Origin: Ogataea parapolymorpha DL-1
Lineage: Eukaryota > Ascomycota > Pichiomycetes > Pichiales > Pichiaceae
Direction: 5' to 3'
Length of the DNA stretch: 64,000 nt
NCBI RefSeq assembly: GCF_000187245.1
Contig: NC_027866.1
Coordinates: 186,001-250,000, forward strand
A model generated the notes under the pieces. It saw only the letters and a list, made by a program, of their open reading frames with translations. It had not been told where the DNA came from and searched no databases. Below are positions 52,865 to 61,260 of the stretch, in pieces. The number at the start of each line of letters is the position of its first letter. The first letter of the stretch is position 1. Made by a program: the position numbers and the translations under genes.

Positions 52865-55600
52865 ATGACCACAGTGCCACGAGATACGCCCGACCAAACA
52901 GACGAGACGGATTTTGTTGAGTTTCGGCTTGCCGGGGACAGCGTGACGGTGGTGGAGCATGGCCCTGTGCCAATCGAGCCAGAGACAGATAGTGGAGACG
53001 CTCTGGAAACGCCCGCTCACAAGGACGAAGGCTCGTTCCACAGCACATCTGACGACGAGGAGTGGAAGGAGATGGATATACAGGTTAATCACGACGACAT
53101 TTACAACATCCGCGGCGAGAAGATCGATACGTTTGTGCAGTCTGCGGAGACGATAGACAACAAGGCCGAGTCGTCCCAGGGGTACACGCGGATCTCGGCG
53201 CAGGAGGAGGCGGCCAAGTATTTGGAGATGAACGAGAAGTTTGATTTCTTGTTCCAGAACGAAAACTCGAACCTGCGAAAGTTGCGCAACGGCGACGGGG
53301 GCTCTGATGAGGCCATTGACGAGACAGCTGACGAGACGATCGACGAGACGATCGACCCGAGCGCGACGCAGCTCGAGGAGCAGCTGTATTCGACGCGCTC
53401 GATGCTGACGGAACCCCAGAAAGTGGCGTATGCCGCGCTGGTCAAGCTGATCATTTTCCGACTGCACTTGGACCTGTCGCTGCTGCGAGGATCCGGTTCG
53501 TCGAGCATTTACAAGAAGATCGCTGTGGCGCAGAAATCGTTCACGCGGTGGAGCATGGGCGTCATGGCGCAGCTGTACGAGCATCTGGGCATCAAGGAGG
53601 GCGCCGAGCGCGAGATGATTGAGAAGCTGAGCTGCCACGGCATCGAGGCGAGCGACCTTGTTGGCTGGCTCAACACGAACCTCACGCTCGACAACAAGCT
53701 GCGGCCCGAGACGGTGCAGACGATCGGCGTCGACGCGTCGGAATCGACGCTCGACATCGATATCCGCTGGACGCTGATCTGCGACCTGTTTCTGATCCTG
53801 CTGGAGTCGTCAACATACGACGCGCGGTCGCGGACGCTGCTGCTGCAGTTTGCAACGTCGATTGGGCTCGAGCAGCTGGCGGTGTTCCAGTTCGAGCGGC
53901 GCATCACCGACGCGCTCGAGATGGAGGCGTCGATGGCCCGTCTCAACAATTCCCAGGTCTGGGACGAAAAAGACATCCTGGCAGAGCACAAGCGCAAGTA
54001 CCGCAAGCAGAAACTGGTCAAGATCGGGTTTGCAACCGTGGCCGGCGGGCTCGTGATTGGTTTGAGTGCCGGCATGCTGGCTCCCGTCATTGGTGCCGGA
54101 CTAGCTGCTGGGCTCACCACGGTTGGCATTGGTGGCACCTCTGGATTTCTGGCAGGTACGGCAGGTACCACCATCATCACGTCGACGGGAGTTTTGACCG
54201 GCATGCGGATCGGCAATAAGGGCATGGGACGACGCGTGGGCGCCGTCAACACGTTTGAGTTCAAGCCGCTGCACAACACGGGCAGAGTGAACTTGGTGCT
54301 CACGGTGAGCGGGTGGATGTCGGGCAAATTGGACGACGTGCGGCTGCCGTTCAGCACAATCGATCCTGTCATGGGCGATTTGTACTCTCTGCTGTGGGAG
54401 CCAGAAATGCTCACAAGCATGGGACAGACCATCAATATTCTGGCGTCCGAGGTGCTCACGCAGTCGATCCAGCAGATTCTCGGCAGCACGATCCTGATCA
54501 CGCTGATGGCCGCCGTGCAGCTGCCGATGATGCTCTCGAAGCTCGGCTATTTGCTGGACAATCCCTGGAACGTGTCTTTGGACCGGGCCTGGAGCGCAGG
54601 ACTGGTGTTGGCGGACACCTTACGCCGCGGCAAGCTGGGTTTCCGACCCATCACGCTTGTCGGGTTCAGTCTGGGCGCGCGCGTGATCTACAGCTGTCTT
54701 TTGGACCTTGCCAAACGCGGCGACTACGGCCTGGTCGAGAACGTTTATCTGTTTGGGTCGCCGTTTGTGGTCAAGCAGGACCAGGTCGCGATGGCCCGGT
54801 CGGTCGTGAGCGGCCGTTTTGTCAACGGGTACTCGAAAAAAGACTGGATTCTGGGCTATCTGTTCCGTGCAACCAGCGGCGGTCTGAGCCGTGTGGCCGG
54901 TCTCTCGCCCGTCGACGAGGTGGAGAACTTCAATTGCTCGGAGCTGGTCCAGGGACACATGGAGTACAGGAAAGTGATGCCGAAGTTGATGAAGGAGATG
55001 GGCTGGGAGGTGCTGAACGAGGAGTTTGTAGAGATCGACCAACCAGACGAGGAGGAAACCAAGCGGCAGCGGAAGCTAGTGCACGATTTTGAGCAGGCGG
55101 CGAAAAACCACGAGGGAGGCAAGTCCAAGAAGTGGTACGACAAGCTGTTCCGCAAAAATAATAAGCAGTGGTGGGAGATGTACGAGGAGGGTGTCAAGGA
55201 GGAGGAGCAGAAGCAGGAACTGTTTGACGTGGACGAGCTGGCCAAACAGGTGGAGGAGATCGCGAAGGAGGCGCACACGGAGCCGGCCAGCAGCAGCAGC
55301 CAGTTGAAGCAGTTTAATCTGAAGACGCCGCCGTCGGGCCAGTCGTTTGACTCGGGAGACCGCAAGACGGTGTCGCCGTTCAATATGAAGGTGGTGAAGC
55401 CGGAGTCGGAGACGGAGACGGCGGAATACAGGCCGTTCAAGCTGAACGAACGACGGAAACCGAGCAGGTCTGAAAATGCCAAATTAAACCTAAACGCAGT
55501 GGAGACAGAGAAAAGGAAAAAAGAAGACTCTACTAACATCTATGACGATGAAGACGAGTTCCCGACCGACGAACGCAACCTGGAAATCACCTTTATCTGA
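52865..55600 (+). CDS. MIL1: DUF726 (TMCO4-like) putative lipase Mil1
   Basis: This 911-residue protein has an acidic N-terminus (1 to about 175), a helical domain (about 175-375), hydrophobic Gly/Ala-rich segments (about 385-450: VAGGLVIGLSAGMLAPVIGAG) and an alpha/beta-hydrolase domain with the nucleophile motif GFSLG (Ser602) followed by NVYLFGSPF and a later His region. The C-terminus (about 730-911) is charged and disordered. This is the DUF726/TMCO4 family; Saccharomyces Mil1 (YFL034W, 1073 residues) interacts with the AP-1 clathrin adaptor and is called a putative lipase. The neighbouring RPL22 repeats the Saccharomyces adjacency. It converges on FRS1 with 6 bp between stops. Confidence 0.88.
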   Translation: MTTVPRDTPDQTDETDFVEFRLAGDSVTVVEHGPVPIEPETDSGDALETPAHKDEGSFHSTSDDEEWKEMDIQVNHDDIYNIRGEKIDTFVQSAETIDNKAESSQGYTRISAQEEAAKYLEMNEKFDFLFQNENSNLRKLRNGDGGSDEAIDETADETIDETIDPSATQLEEQLYSTRSMLTEPQKVAYAALVKLIIFRLHLDLSLLRGSGSSSIYKKIAVAQKSFTRWSMGVMAQLYEHLGIKEGAEREMIEKLSCHGIEASDLVGWLNTNLTLDNKLRPETVQTIGVDASESTLDIDIRWTLICDLFLILLESSTYDARSRTLLLQFATSIGLEQLAVFQFERRITDALEMEASMARLNNSQVWDEKDILAEHKRKYRKQKLVKIGFATVAGGLVIGLSAGMLAPVIGAGLAAGLTTVGIGGTSGFLAGTAGTTIITSTGVLTGMRIGNKGMGRRVGAVNTFEFKPLHNTGRVNLVLTVSGWMSGKLDDVRLPFSTIDPVMGDLYSLLWEPEMLTSMGQTINILASEVLTQSIQQILGSTILITLMAAVQLPMMLSKLGYLLDNPWNVSLDRAWSAGLVLADTLRRGKLGFRPITLVGFSLGARVIYSCLLDLAKRGDYGLVENVYLFGSPFVVKQDQVAMARSVVSGRFVNGYSKKDWILGYLFRATSGGLSRVAGLSPVDEVENFNCSELVQGHMEYRKVMPKLMKEMGWEVLNEEFVEIDQPDEEETKRQRKLVHDFEQAAKNHEGGKSKKWYDKLFRKNNKQWWEMYEEGVKEEEQKQELFDVDELAKQVEEIAKEAHTEPASSSSQLKQFNLKTPPSGQSFDSGDRKTVSPFNMKVVKPESETETAEYRPFKLNERRKPSRSENAKLNLNAVETEKRKKEDSTNIYDDEDEFPTDERNLEITFI

Positions 55601-55606
55601 TTAACG

Positions 55607-57376
55607 TTATAGGAACACCTCGGCGTTGATCTCGGCCAGACTCACGGCGAAGGGCAGCTCGAACCGGGTCAACACCTCCGGATGGAGCACGCCGATGGTG
55701 CCGATGTTGTGTGCCGGCGCTTCCGCCTTGGCTCTGTACATAATTCTAGCGCCTCTTCCAGCAAAATACATCTTGACGGAGTCGTCCTGCTCGATCCAGT
55801 AGCCCTTCTTGCCGGTCTTGGCGTCGGCAGCAGAGAGCCACGGCGTTCTGAAGGTTTGCATGATTTTCCCAAGTAGACCCTGGATCAGCTCGAAGCCAGA
55901 CGCCTTTCCAGCGTACGCTGCACACCAGTTTCTCTGGTTGGAGGCGCCTCTTTCAGAGTCGTCCTTGAGAACGATGTCGCCGCACTCAAAGACCCTGATT
56001 GGCAGAGAGTGGTCCTTGTTCTCCTTAATGGTCTTGAGAATGCCCGGAACAAGGCTCGTTCTCACCACCTGGTACTCAACCGTCTTTGGATTGGCCAGCT
56101 TGACGGCCCTGGAGTCGTCCAGATTGTTTAGGAACTTGAAATTCTCGTCGTGCGAACACAGAGTCAGCGGCATCACCTCGAGCCAGCCGCTTTGAGCCGA
56201 GGCCACTCTCAAAATGTCGGCCACCTTGTTGATTGGCAGCGGCTGGGCCACTGTAGCAGCGGTCTTGGGAGTAGTCTTCTTGAGGTTGTTGTAGCCGTAC
56301 GCAATGGCGCAGTCCTCCATGACGTCGCACTGGTGTAGGATATCTGGTCTCGTGATTGGGATCTTAACGTCGATGATGTCTTTATCGGACTGCGAAGGAG
56401 CCGCCTGCACAGACATCTTGGACAGTAGCTTGCACACCTCTGCCGGGCTCAGCTGCAAACCGAGACACGAGTTGATGTAGGGAACCTCGCACTTGAGCGT
56501 TCGCTGGGTGAAATTTGGACAGATTCTGGACTCGTGGTTGTGTGCCGAGATAATCTCGACCGGCTCGACGCTGAACGGCTGCTCGCAGTATCTCGAGAAC
56601 ATGGCGACCAGCTGGTTGACGACAATCTCTGCCTTGGTCCTGTCGGTGGCAGTGATCTCGATAAAGACGTTTTTGGTGTTGAGACTCACCTTGGAGTGGT
56701 CCGAGTTGATGATCGGAGGCAACGAGCACACGGTTCTGTTCGAGTCCAGTATCACGGGATACACCGGCGAATCTCTAATAATGTGCAGGTACTTGCCGAG
56801 GTTCTTGTCCTTCTCGTAAAACTCCATCAATTGGTGGCCGTCTAGCTCGACAGTCTGGTTCAGAGGCACAAACTTGATCTCCGAAGGACTCAGGGCCTCG
56901 TACGTGAACGGAGGCTTCAGAGTGTCCAGATCGTGGGTCCCCATCGCAACCAGCGTTCTATGTCTGCACAGGTTGGTGTGCAGCTTGTCCTGCAACGCAA
57001 TGAACGAGTCGTAGGATCTCTGGGTGAAATGGATCCCGCGCAAAATGGCCGCGCACGCATACGGCCTGATCTGCTGCGTCGACGGCTTCACCGTCAGACT
57101 CGTCGTTGGCGCGCTGAGTCTATAATTAGGAGGCGCAACACGGCCCAGATACTCGTTCAGCGCCTGCGCAATGCCCTCGATGCACAGCATGTCGTATCTG
57201 TTTGCACCGACCTCTATTTTCAGCTGCGGTCTCTCGTCTGTTCCCTTGACGTCGTCGGTGGTGTCCTCGTCAAGCTCGATCCCGAACTGGAAACACAGCT
57301 CGTCGAACTCGTCCGTGGTGTAGTTTTTGCCCAGCAGGGCAAACAGATCGGCTTTGTCCACGGCGACGGTAGGCAT
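55607..57376 (-). CDS. FRS1: Cytosolic phenylalanyl-tRNA synthetase beta subunit Frs1
   Basis: This 589-residue protein starts [36 protein letters not shown], the eukaryotic PheRS-beta opening, followed by the B3/B4 editing domain ([22 protein letters not shown], then [17 protein letters not shown]), the B5 domain ([24 protein letters not shown]) and the catalytic-like core to the C-terminus. Saccharomyces Frs1 is 595 residues. With Frs2 it charges tRNA-Phe. Start: ATG at 57376; the frame runs on upstream, but the family begins here. The divergent promoter with SEC4 has two Reb1-like sites. Confidence 0.96.
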   Translation of the reverse strand: MPTVAVDKADLFALLGKNYTTDEFDELCFQFGIELDEDTTDDVKGTDERPQLKIEVGANRYDMLCIEGIAQALNEYLGRVAPPNYRLSAPTTSLTVKPSTQQIRPYACAAILRGIHFTQRSYDSFIALQDKLHTNLCRHRTLVAMGTHDLDTLKPPFTYEALSPSEIKFVPLNQTVELDGHQLMEFYEKDKNLGKYLHIIRDSPVYPVILDSNRTVCSLPPIINSDHSKVSLNTKNVFIEITATDRTKAEIVVNQLVAMFSRYCEQPFSVEPVEIISAHNHESRICPNFTQRTLKCEVPYINSCLGLQLSPAEVCKLLSKMSVQAAPSQSDKDIIDVKIPITRPDILHQCDVMEDCAIAYGYNNLKKTTPKTAATVAQPLPINKVADILRVASAQSGWLEVMPLTLCSHDENFKFLNNLDDSRAVKLANPKTVEYQVVRTSLVPGILKTIKENKDHSLPIRVFECGDIVLKDDSERGASNQRNWCAAYAGKASGFELIQGLLGKIMQTFRTPWLSAADAKTGKKGYWIEQDDSVKMYFAGRGARIMYRAKAEAPAHNIGTIGVLHPEVLTRFELPFAVSLAEINAEVFL

Positions 57377-57650
57377 GTCGAAGAAAAGATTGAGAGAAAA
57401 TTGAGTTACCCGGGACGAAATGTGCTTGTCTGGCACTGGGTTACCCGGACACCGTGACCGCCCCAGGACCAGAGTCGGTGTCCTGCTGGGGGCCGGCGCT
57501 ACCAATGCCAGCGTGGGCCGTGTTTGGTAACAGGTCTATGGGGTCTGCAATTCGCCCGCCCCTGCATTCTTCGCAAATATATTTTGGTACCCTACATCGC
57601 ACTCCCCCCCGATTTTCTTTATCTGCTAAAGACAAGTGTAAAAAACAACC
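57377..57650. promoter_or_regulatory. Divergent FRS1-SEC4 promoter with two Reb1-like sites
   Basis: GTTACCCGG occurs twice, with TTACCCG cores at 57406-57412 and 57441-57447, 35 bp apart on the same strand. This is the extended consensus of the general regulatory factor Reb1. Such factors often partition divergent promoters. A run of eight C sits at about 57604-57611 near the SEC4 leader. Confidence 0.55.
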
Positions 57651-58259
57651 ATGTCGGCAAATCGCGCAAAGACGTTTGACAAGACCATGAAGCTGCTGCT
57701 TGTCGGCGACTCGGGCGTGGGCAAGTCGTGTCTGCTTCTGCGGTTCGTGGACGACAAGTTCAACCCTTCGTTCATCACGACGATCGGCATCGACTTCAAA
57801 ATCAAAACCATCGAGCTGAACGGCAGCAAGATCAAGCTGCAGGTGTGGGACACGGCGGGACAGGAGCGGTTCCGCACGATCACGACGGCGTACTACCGCG
57901 GAGCCATGGGCATTATTATTGTGTACGACGTGTGCGACGAGAACTCGTTTGAGAGCGTCAAGAAGTGGTACCAGACGGTCAACCAGCACGCCAAGGACGA
58001 GGCCCAGCTGTTCTTGGTCGGCAACAAGTGCGACGACACCGAAAGCAGACAGGTCAGCGAGAAGCAGGGCGAGCTGCTGGCAGAGGAGTTGAATGTGCCC
58101 TTTATGGAGGCGAGTGCGAAGTCCGGGCTGAATGTCAACGAGGTGTTCTACAAGCTTGCGTCGCTGATTCTGGAGAAGAACGGCGATGATCTGGCCGTGC
58201 CAGCAGACAAGCTCAACGTGAACCAGCAGGGCTCTGCTACAGGCAGCTCGTGCTGTTAG
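57651..58259 (+). CDS. SEC4: Rab GTPase Sec4 (exocytosis)
   Basis: This 202-residue Rab has P-loop GDSGVGKS (19-26), effector loop [22 protein letters not shown] (67-74), NKCD (near 126) and a SAKSG motif. It ends with a double Cys (201-202) for geranylgeranylation. The effector region [30 protein letters not shown] fits the Sec4/Rab8 subgroup rather than Ypt1. Sec4 on secretory vesicles recruits the exocyst (Sec15) for fusion at the bud. CTG codes for conserved leucines (KLLLVGD), supporting the standard genetic code. Confidence 0.93.
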   Translation: MSANRAKTFDKTMKLLLVGDSGVGKSCLLLRFVDDKFNPSFITTIGIDFKIKTIELNGSKIKLQVWDTAGQERFRTITTAYYRGAMGIIIVYDVCDENSFESVKKWYQTVNQHAKDEAQLFLVGNKCDDTESRQVSEKQGELLAEELNVPFMEASAKSGLNVNEVFYKLASLILEKNGDDLAVPADKLNVNQQGSATGSSCC

Positions 58260-58606
58260 GGTATAGGCGAACTACAGATGAATGTATGCGATATGGTTGT
58301 TTCCCAAACGATCACTGTTCCTAGGAACTTCGTAAGGATTAGGAATATACCGCCACAGGCCGAACTCGATCACAAAAGTGAGAGTTCCAGGCCCGTTTGC
58401 TTTGCAATCCCTCGACGGAGCTTCCTGTACCATAGTCCCGAAGGACGGCCTCCCATCGATACGCGTCCGTGCGGACGGTAGACAGGAGATTGTACTAGCT
58501 TCTCGAGCGCCGACAAGCACCACAAGCGGCCGCTAACAAAGCAGCGGCCAGCCGGTGGTGAAGATTAAATGGTAAAGAATTTTCCACGGGGAAAAAAAAT
58601 TTTATA
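58260..58606. other. SEC4-BMT6 intergenic region
   Basis: These 347 bases contain the SEC4 3' region and the BMT6 promoter. Near BMT6 an A-run followed by TTTT (58591-58604) resembles the RRPE of ribosome biogenesis genes. I looked for tRNA and C/D-box snoRNA signals and see none that fit. Confidence 0.45.
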
Positions 58607-59536
58607 ATGAGCAGGCGGATTGCGCGAACTGCTGCCAGAAAAGAGCACCTCGAGGGTGGCTCCAAAAATGAACTGCGACTGTCTGAGATGGAGACGTTGG
58701 CACTGTTTGTGCCCTGGGTCACTCCAGACACCGAGGCTGTTGTGCAGCAGGTCAAGGGCGACCTGTTCAACAGGAACTATATGGAGGCCTTCAGCACAGA
58801 GGACAAGCGACAGGCGTACGCTGCGCGGTGGTCGTCGTCGCGGAGTCTCGCGTACAGCTGGTTTTTCGCGCGAGGCGAGATTGGCGACATGCTGGCACGG
58901 CACGAGCGTGTTCGGGTCGTCAATATCGGCGCGGGAGCCGGCGCAGAGCTGGTTGCATTGGGCAGTGTTTTTGGTCGGCTGCTCGAGACGCTGCCAATCA
59001 GCAGCACGGCAAGGTCGTGGCACGTGACAGCCGTGGACATCAGCGACTGGAGCAGCGTGGTGGACAAGATAGCGGCGTATGTGACGGACCAGTGGGTGCG
59101 GCCGCGGCTGCTCAACGTGCAGCACTCGCTGGCGCTCGAGTTTATTCTCGAAGACGTGTTGCAGCTGCCGGCAAAAGTGATGGACAGACTGCAGGCGGCT
59201 GACCTGATCACGTGCTGCTTCACGACGAACGAGCTGTTTGCCGAAAACAAGACACAGGCCATTGCGTTGCTGAATGGGCTATCACAATGCCGACCGGGCA
59301 CGCTGTTTCTTGTTCTGGAGTCTGCAGGCTCCTACTCACACATCACTGTGGGCTCCAAGCGGTTCCCCGTGTACTTTCTTGTCGATACTGTCCTTTGTGG
59401 GCCTCCCGGCCGTGCGCGCGATTGGGAGCTTGTGTCGTCCAGCGACAGCGAGTGGTACCGCGTTCCGGGCGGCGTCGAGTATCCTCTGAAGCTGGAAAAC
59501 ATGCGCTTTTTCTATAGACTGTACAGGAGAAGATAA
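58607..59536 (+). CDS. BMT6: 25S rRNA m3U methyltransferase Bmt6
   Basis: This 309-residue protein has a SAM-binding Rossmann segment VRVVNIGAGAGAELVAL (103-119), the next strand WHVTAVDISDWSSVV, and a later LITCCFTTNELF motif that fits motif IV of the yeast Bmt6 family, with an N-terminal ARKEHLEGG cap. Bmt6 methylates U2843 of 25S rRNA at N3 in the nucleolus. Conserved linkage with FRS1 and RPL22 (neighbours on Saccharomyces chromosome XII) supports the name over Bmt5. Confidence 0.82.
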   Translation: MSRRIARTAARKEHLEGGSKNELRLSEMETLALFVPWVTPDTEAVVQQVKGDLFNRNYMEAFSTEDKRQAYAARWSSSRSLAYSWFFARGEIGDMLARHERVRVVNIGAGAGAELVALGSVFGRLLETLPISSTARSWHVTAVDISDWSSVVDKIAAYVTDQWVRPRLLNVQHSLALEFILEDVLQLPAKVMDRLQAADLITCCFTTNELFAENKTQAIALLNGLSQCRPGTLFLVLESAGSYSHITVGSKRFPVYFLVDTVLCGPPGRARDWELVSSSDSEWYRVPGGVEYPLKLENMRFFYRLYRRR

Positions 59537-59594
59537 TGTTTATAAATGCCAAGGTCTATTTCTTTCCTTATTTATTTTGTTTCCCTTTTTCCCC

Positions 59595-60413
59595 CTAATT
59601 TATTCCCACCAACAGAGTCATTCCCAAAAGCCCACCAACCAGTGCCTTGCTTTTCCAAGAGCCCTCATACATTCTGAGAGGAGCGCATCCGTTGCTCTCG
59701 GACACAGTTGCCACAGAACTGCTCTTGACAACAGACGTCACCACGGAGCTGCCCTCGGTGACGTACGAGGAGCCGCTCTTTTGGACGGTGGATGAGAAGT
59801 GCGTGGTGTAAGTGGTGGTGTAGGTAGTACCGCTGGTGGAGGCGCTGGCAGAGCCGCTTGCAGAGCCGCTTGCAGAGCCACTAACGGCTGACGAGGCAAG
59901 CGTCGATGCGGCGACACACCGCGCCCAGTAGCTGTTGGCTGTCGCACATTGATACCCGGCCTGGCAGCAGGTGTTTCCGGAGTAGCCCAGGCCGCCGCAC
60001 TGCGCATATGCGCCGCCGCAGCCGGAGCTGGTGGCGGAGGCGTACTCGGTGACAGCGGTGGTACCAGAGACAGATTCGGTCGTCGTGGCAGATGCAAGTT
60101 GGTTCCAGGCAGCAGAGGTGGTTTCTTGCCAGGCGGCGACTGAGGTGGCAGTAGACGCGGCCTGCCATTCGGCCTGGACAGCGGCGGTTTGTGTGTTTGT
60201 GGCAGTGCCGACGGCGGCCGTTTCAGCCGTTTCAGCCGTTCCGGCAGTTGCGGCAGTTGTGGCGGTTTCCACAGTCACGGAAGCCACAGCGGATTCGTTC
60301 GAACCCTCAGAACCGATAGCCTCACTGTCTAGGGACCCGCTGGCAGCGTAGACACTGGCTAAAAATGGAACTGCAGCAAGAGCGATGTTATGCGAGTAGA
60401 TTGTTGGAAGCAT
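59595..60413 (-). CDS. GPI-anchored cell wall protein with a fungal cellulose-binding module (CBM1)
   Basis: This 272-residue protein has a signal peptide (MLPTIYSHNIALAAVPFLASVYA, 1-23), an Ala/Thr-rich linker (24-130), a CBM1 domain (132-166) with six Cys (132, 139, 149, 150, 156, 166), QCGGLGYSG and aromatic residues Tyr137, Tyr162 and Trp163 where the family has its flat sugar-binding face, a Ser/Ala/Gly linker, a Thr/Ser-rich segment and a hydrophobic GPI tail (ALVGGLLGMTLLVGIN). There is no catalytic domain. CBM1 normally tethers fungal cellulases and some wall proteins to cellulose or chitin. The frame opens at a GTG at 60434; the first ATG is 60413, and a TATAAG lies about 40 bp upstream of it. 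Confidence 0.85.
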   Translation of the reverse strand: MLPTIYSHNIALAAVPFLASVYAASGSLDSEAIGSEGSNESAVASVTVETATTAATAGTAETAETAAVGTATNTQTAAVQAEWQAASTATSVAAWQETTSAAWNQLASATTTESVSGTTAVTEYASATSSGCGGAYAQCGGLGYSGNTCCQAGYQCATANSYWARCVAASTLASSAVSGSASGSASGSASASTSGTTYTTTYTTHFSSTVQKSGSSYVTEGSSVVTSVVKSSSVATVSESNGCAPLRMYEGSWKSKALVGGLLGMTLLVGIN

Positions 60414-60952
60414 GATCTGGCAGATCGTCAACACCCTGAGAGCGGCTTCTTATACCAGACACCTCGCTAAGCATCTGCTGCCAAGCCCTGCTCTAAGAAA
60501 CCAGCCATCTGTTCCTCATTACGTTTCCGAATCAGGGATATTAATAACATCTCGAGGATTGCTTACCTAATCGTCGAAAACGCGATGGAAACCAGCCCCT
60601 GTGACACGGTGCGCAAAAAATAACGCCAAGGAGGCGCACACGAGTGCGTGGCAGAGGGTCCATGGCTTCTGGCGTTTCAAATGCCACCTCCGTTTCAGTT
60701 CTTCGCTTGTTTACAGATCGACGAGGCGTTGCCAAATCTGATGCGAAGATGGGATGGCTAGTCAGAAGCAATATTTACCTCTTTCTGTAACTAGCAGGAT
60801 TTCCATTTTGGGTAAGATTTTTTCCTCGAGCCGCACTCCTTCGCACACCAAAAATAGAACCGTGTTGGGCTGATTTGGGACTGTCCACAAATATAAATAG
60901 GCCTGTCTCCCACCGTGTTTCGACATCATAAACACTCTTCAGACAATTCATA
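60414..60952. other. Divergent promoter between the CBM1 protein and the small Ser-rich gene
   Basis: These 539 bases hold TATA-like elements near both ends (about 60447-60454 minus, 60892-60899 plus) and a CCCCT stress-type element near 60596. No gene, tRNA or repeat is supported in the middle. Confidence 0.5.
60892..60899 (+). promoter_or_regulatory. TATA box of the small Ser-rich gene
   Basis: TATAAATA lies 54 bp before the ATG at 60953, followed by a short leader with no ATG. It fits a strong, regulated promoter. Confidence 0.6.
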
Positions 60953-61192
60953 ATGGCTTCTTCTTCCCACTCCTACAGCTTGGTCGGTACCGCTAACGTT
61001 GCTGCCTCCAGTGCCTCTGGCTCCCACTCCTCGGTCCACTCGTCGGCCCACTCCTCCTCCCGTGCCTCTTCGAGCTCATCTGCCGGCGCTGCCGCTCTGT
61101 CCAACCCAATCTCCTACTCCGGCTCCAACTCCAAGCTGGTTGCCCTGTTTGCAGGTCTCGTGACCCTGGGTGCTGTTGTCTCTGCTCTCTAA
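60953..61192 (+). CDS. Small highly expressed Ser/Ala-rich protein with hydrophobic C-terminal tail
   Basis: This is a 79-residue frame: a Ser/His/Ala-rich body (1-55, about 40 percent Ser) followed by NSKLVALFAGLVTLGAVVSAL, a hydrophobic tail of about 18 residues at the very end. The tail looks like a GPI signal or tail anchor, but there is no clear N-terminal signal peptide. Nearly all codons are preferred yeast codons (GCT, TCC, TCT, GGT, AAC, GTT), and a canonical TATA sits upstream, so it is very probably a real, strongly expressed gene. It is reminiscent of small stress and surface proteins such as Ddr2/Hor7 in size and tail only. Function unknown. Confidence 0.65.
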   Translation: MASSSHSYSLVGTANVAASSASGSHSSVHSSAHSSSRASSSSSAGAAALSNPISYSGSNSKLVALFAGLVTLGAVVSAL

Positions 61193-61260
61193 GGACTTTG
61201 TAAAATGACATTCGACGAATACATAGCTGATTAATAAATGGTGTTATATTTTTAGTTTGA

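Noticed and set aside
53509..54501. 330-codon minus-strand frame inside MIL1
   Set aside because: Ser/Arg/Pro shadow of the MIL1 hydrolase region.
58260..58606. snoRNA or tRNA between SEC4 and BMT6
   Set aside because: No paired C/D boxes, H/ACA motifs or cloverleaf could be found by eye.
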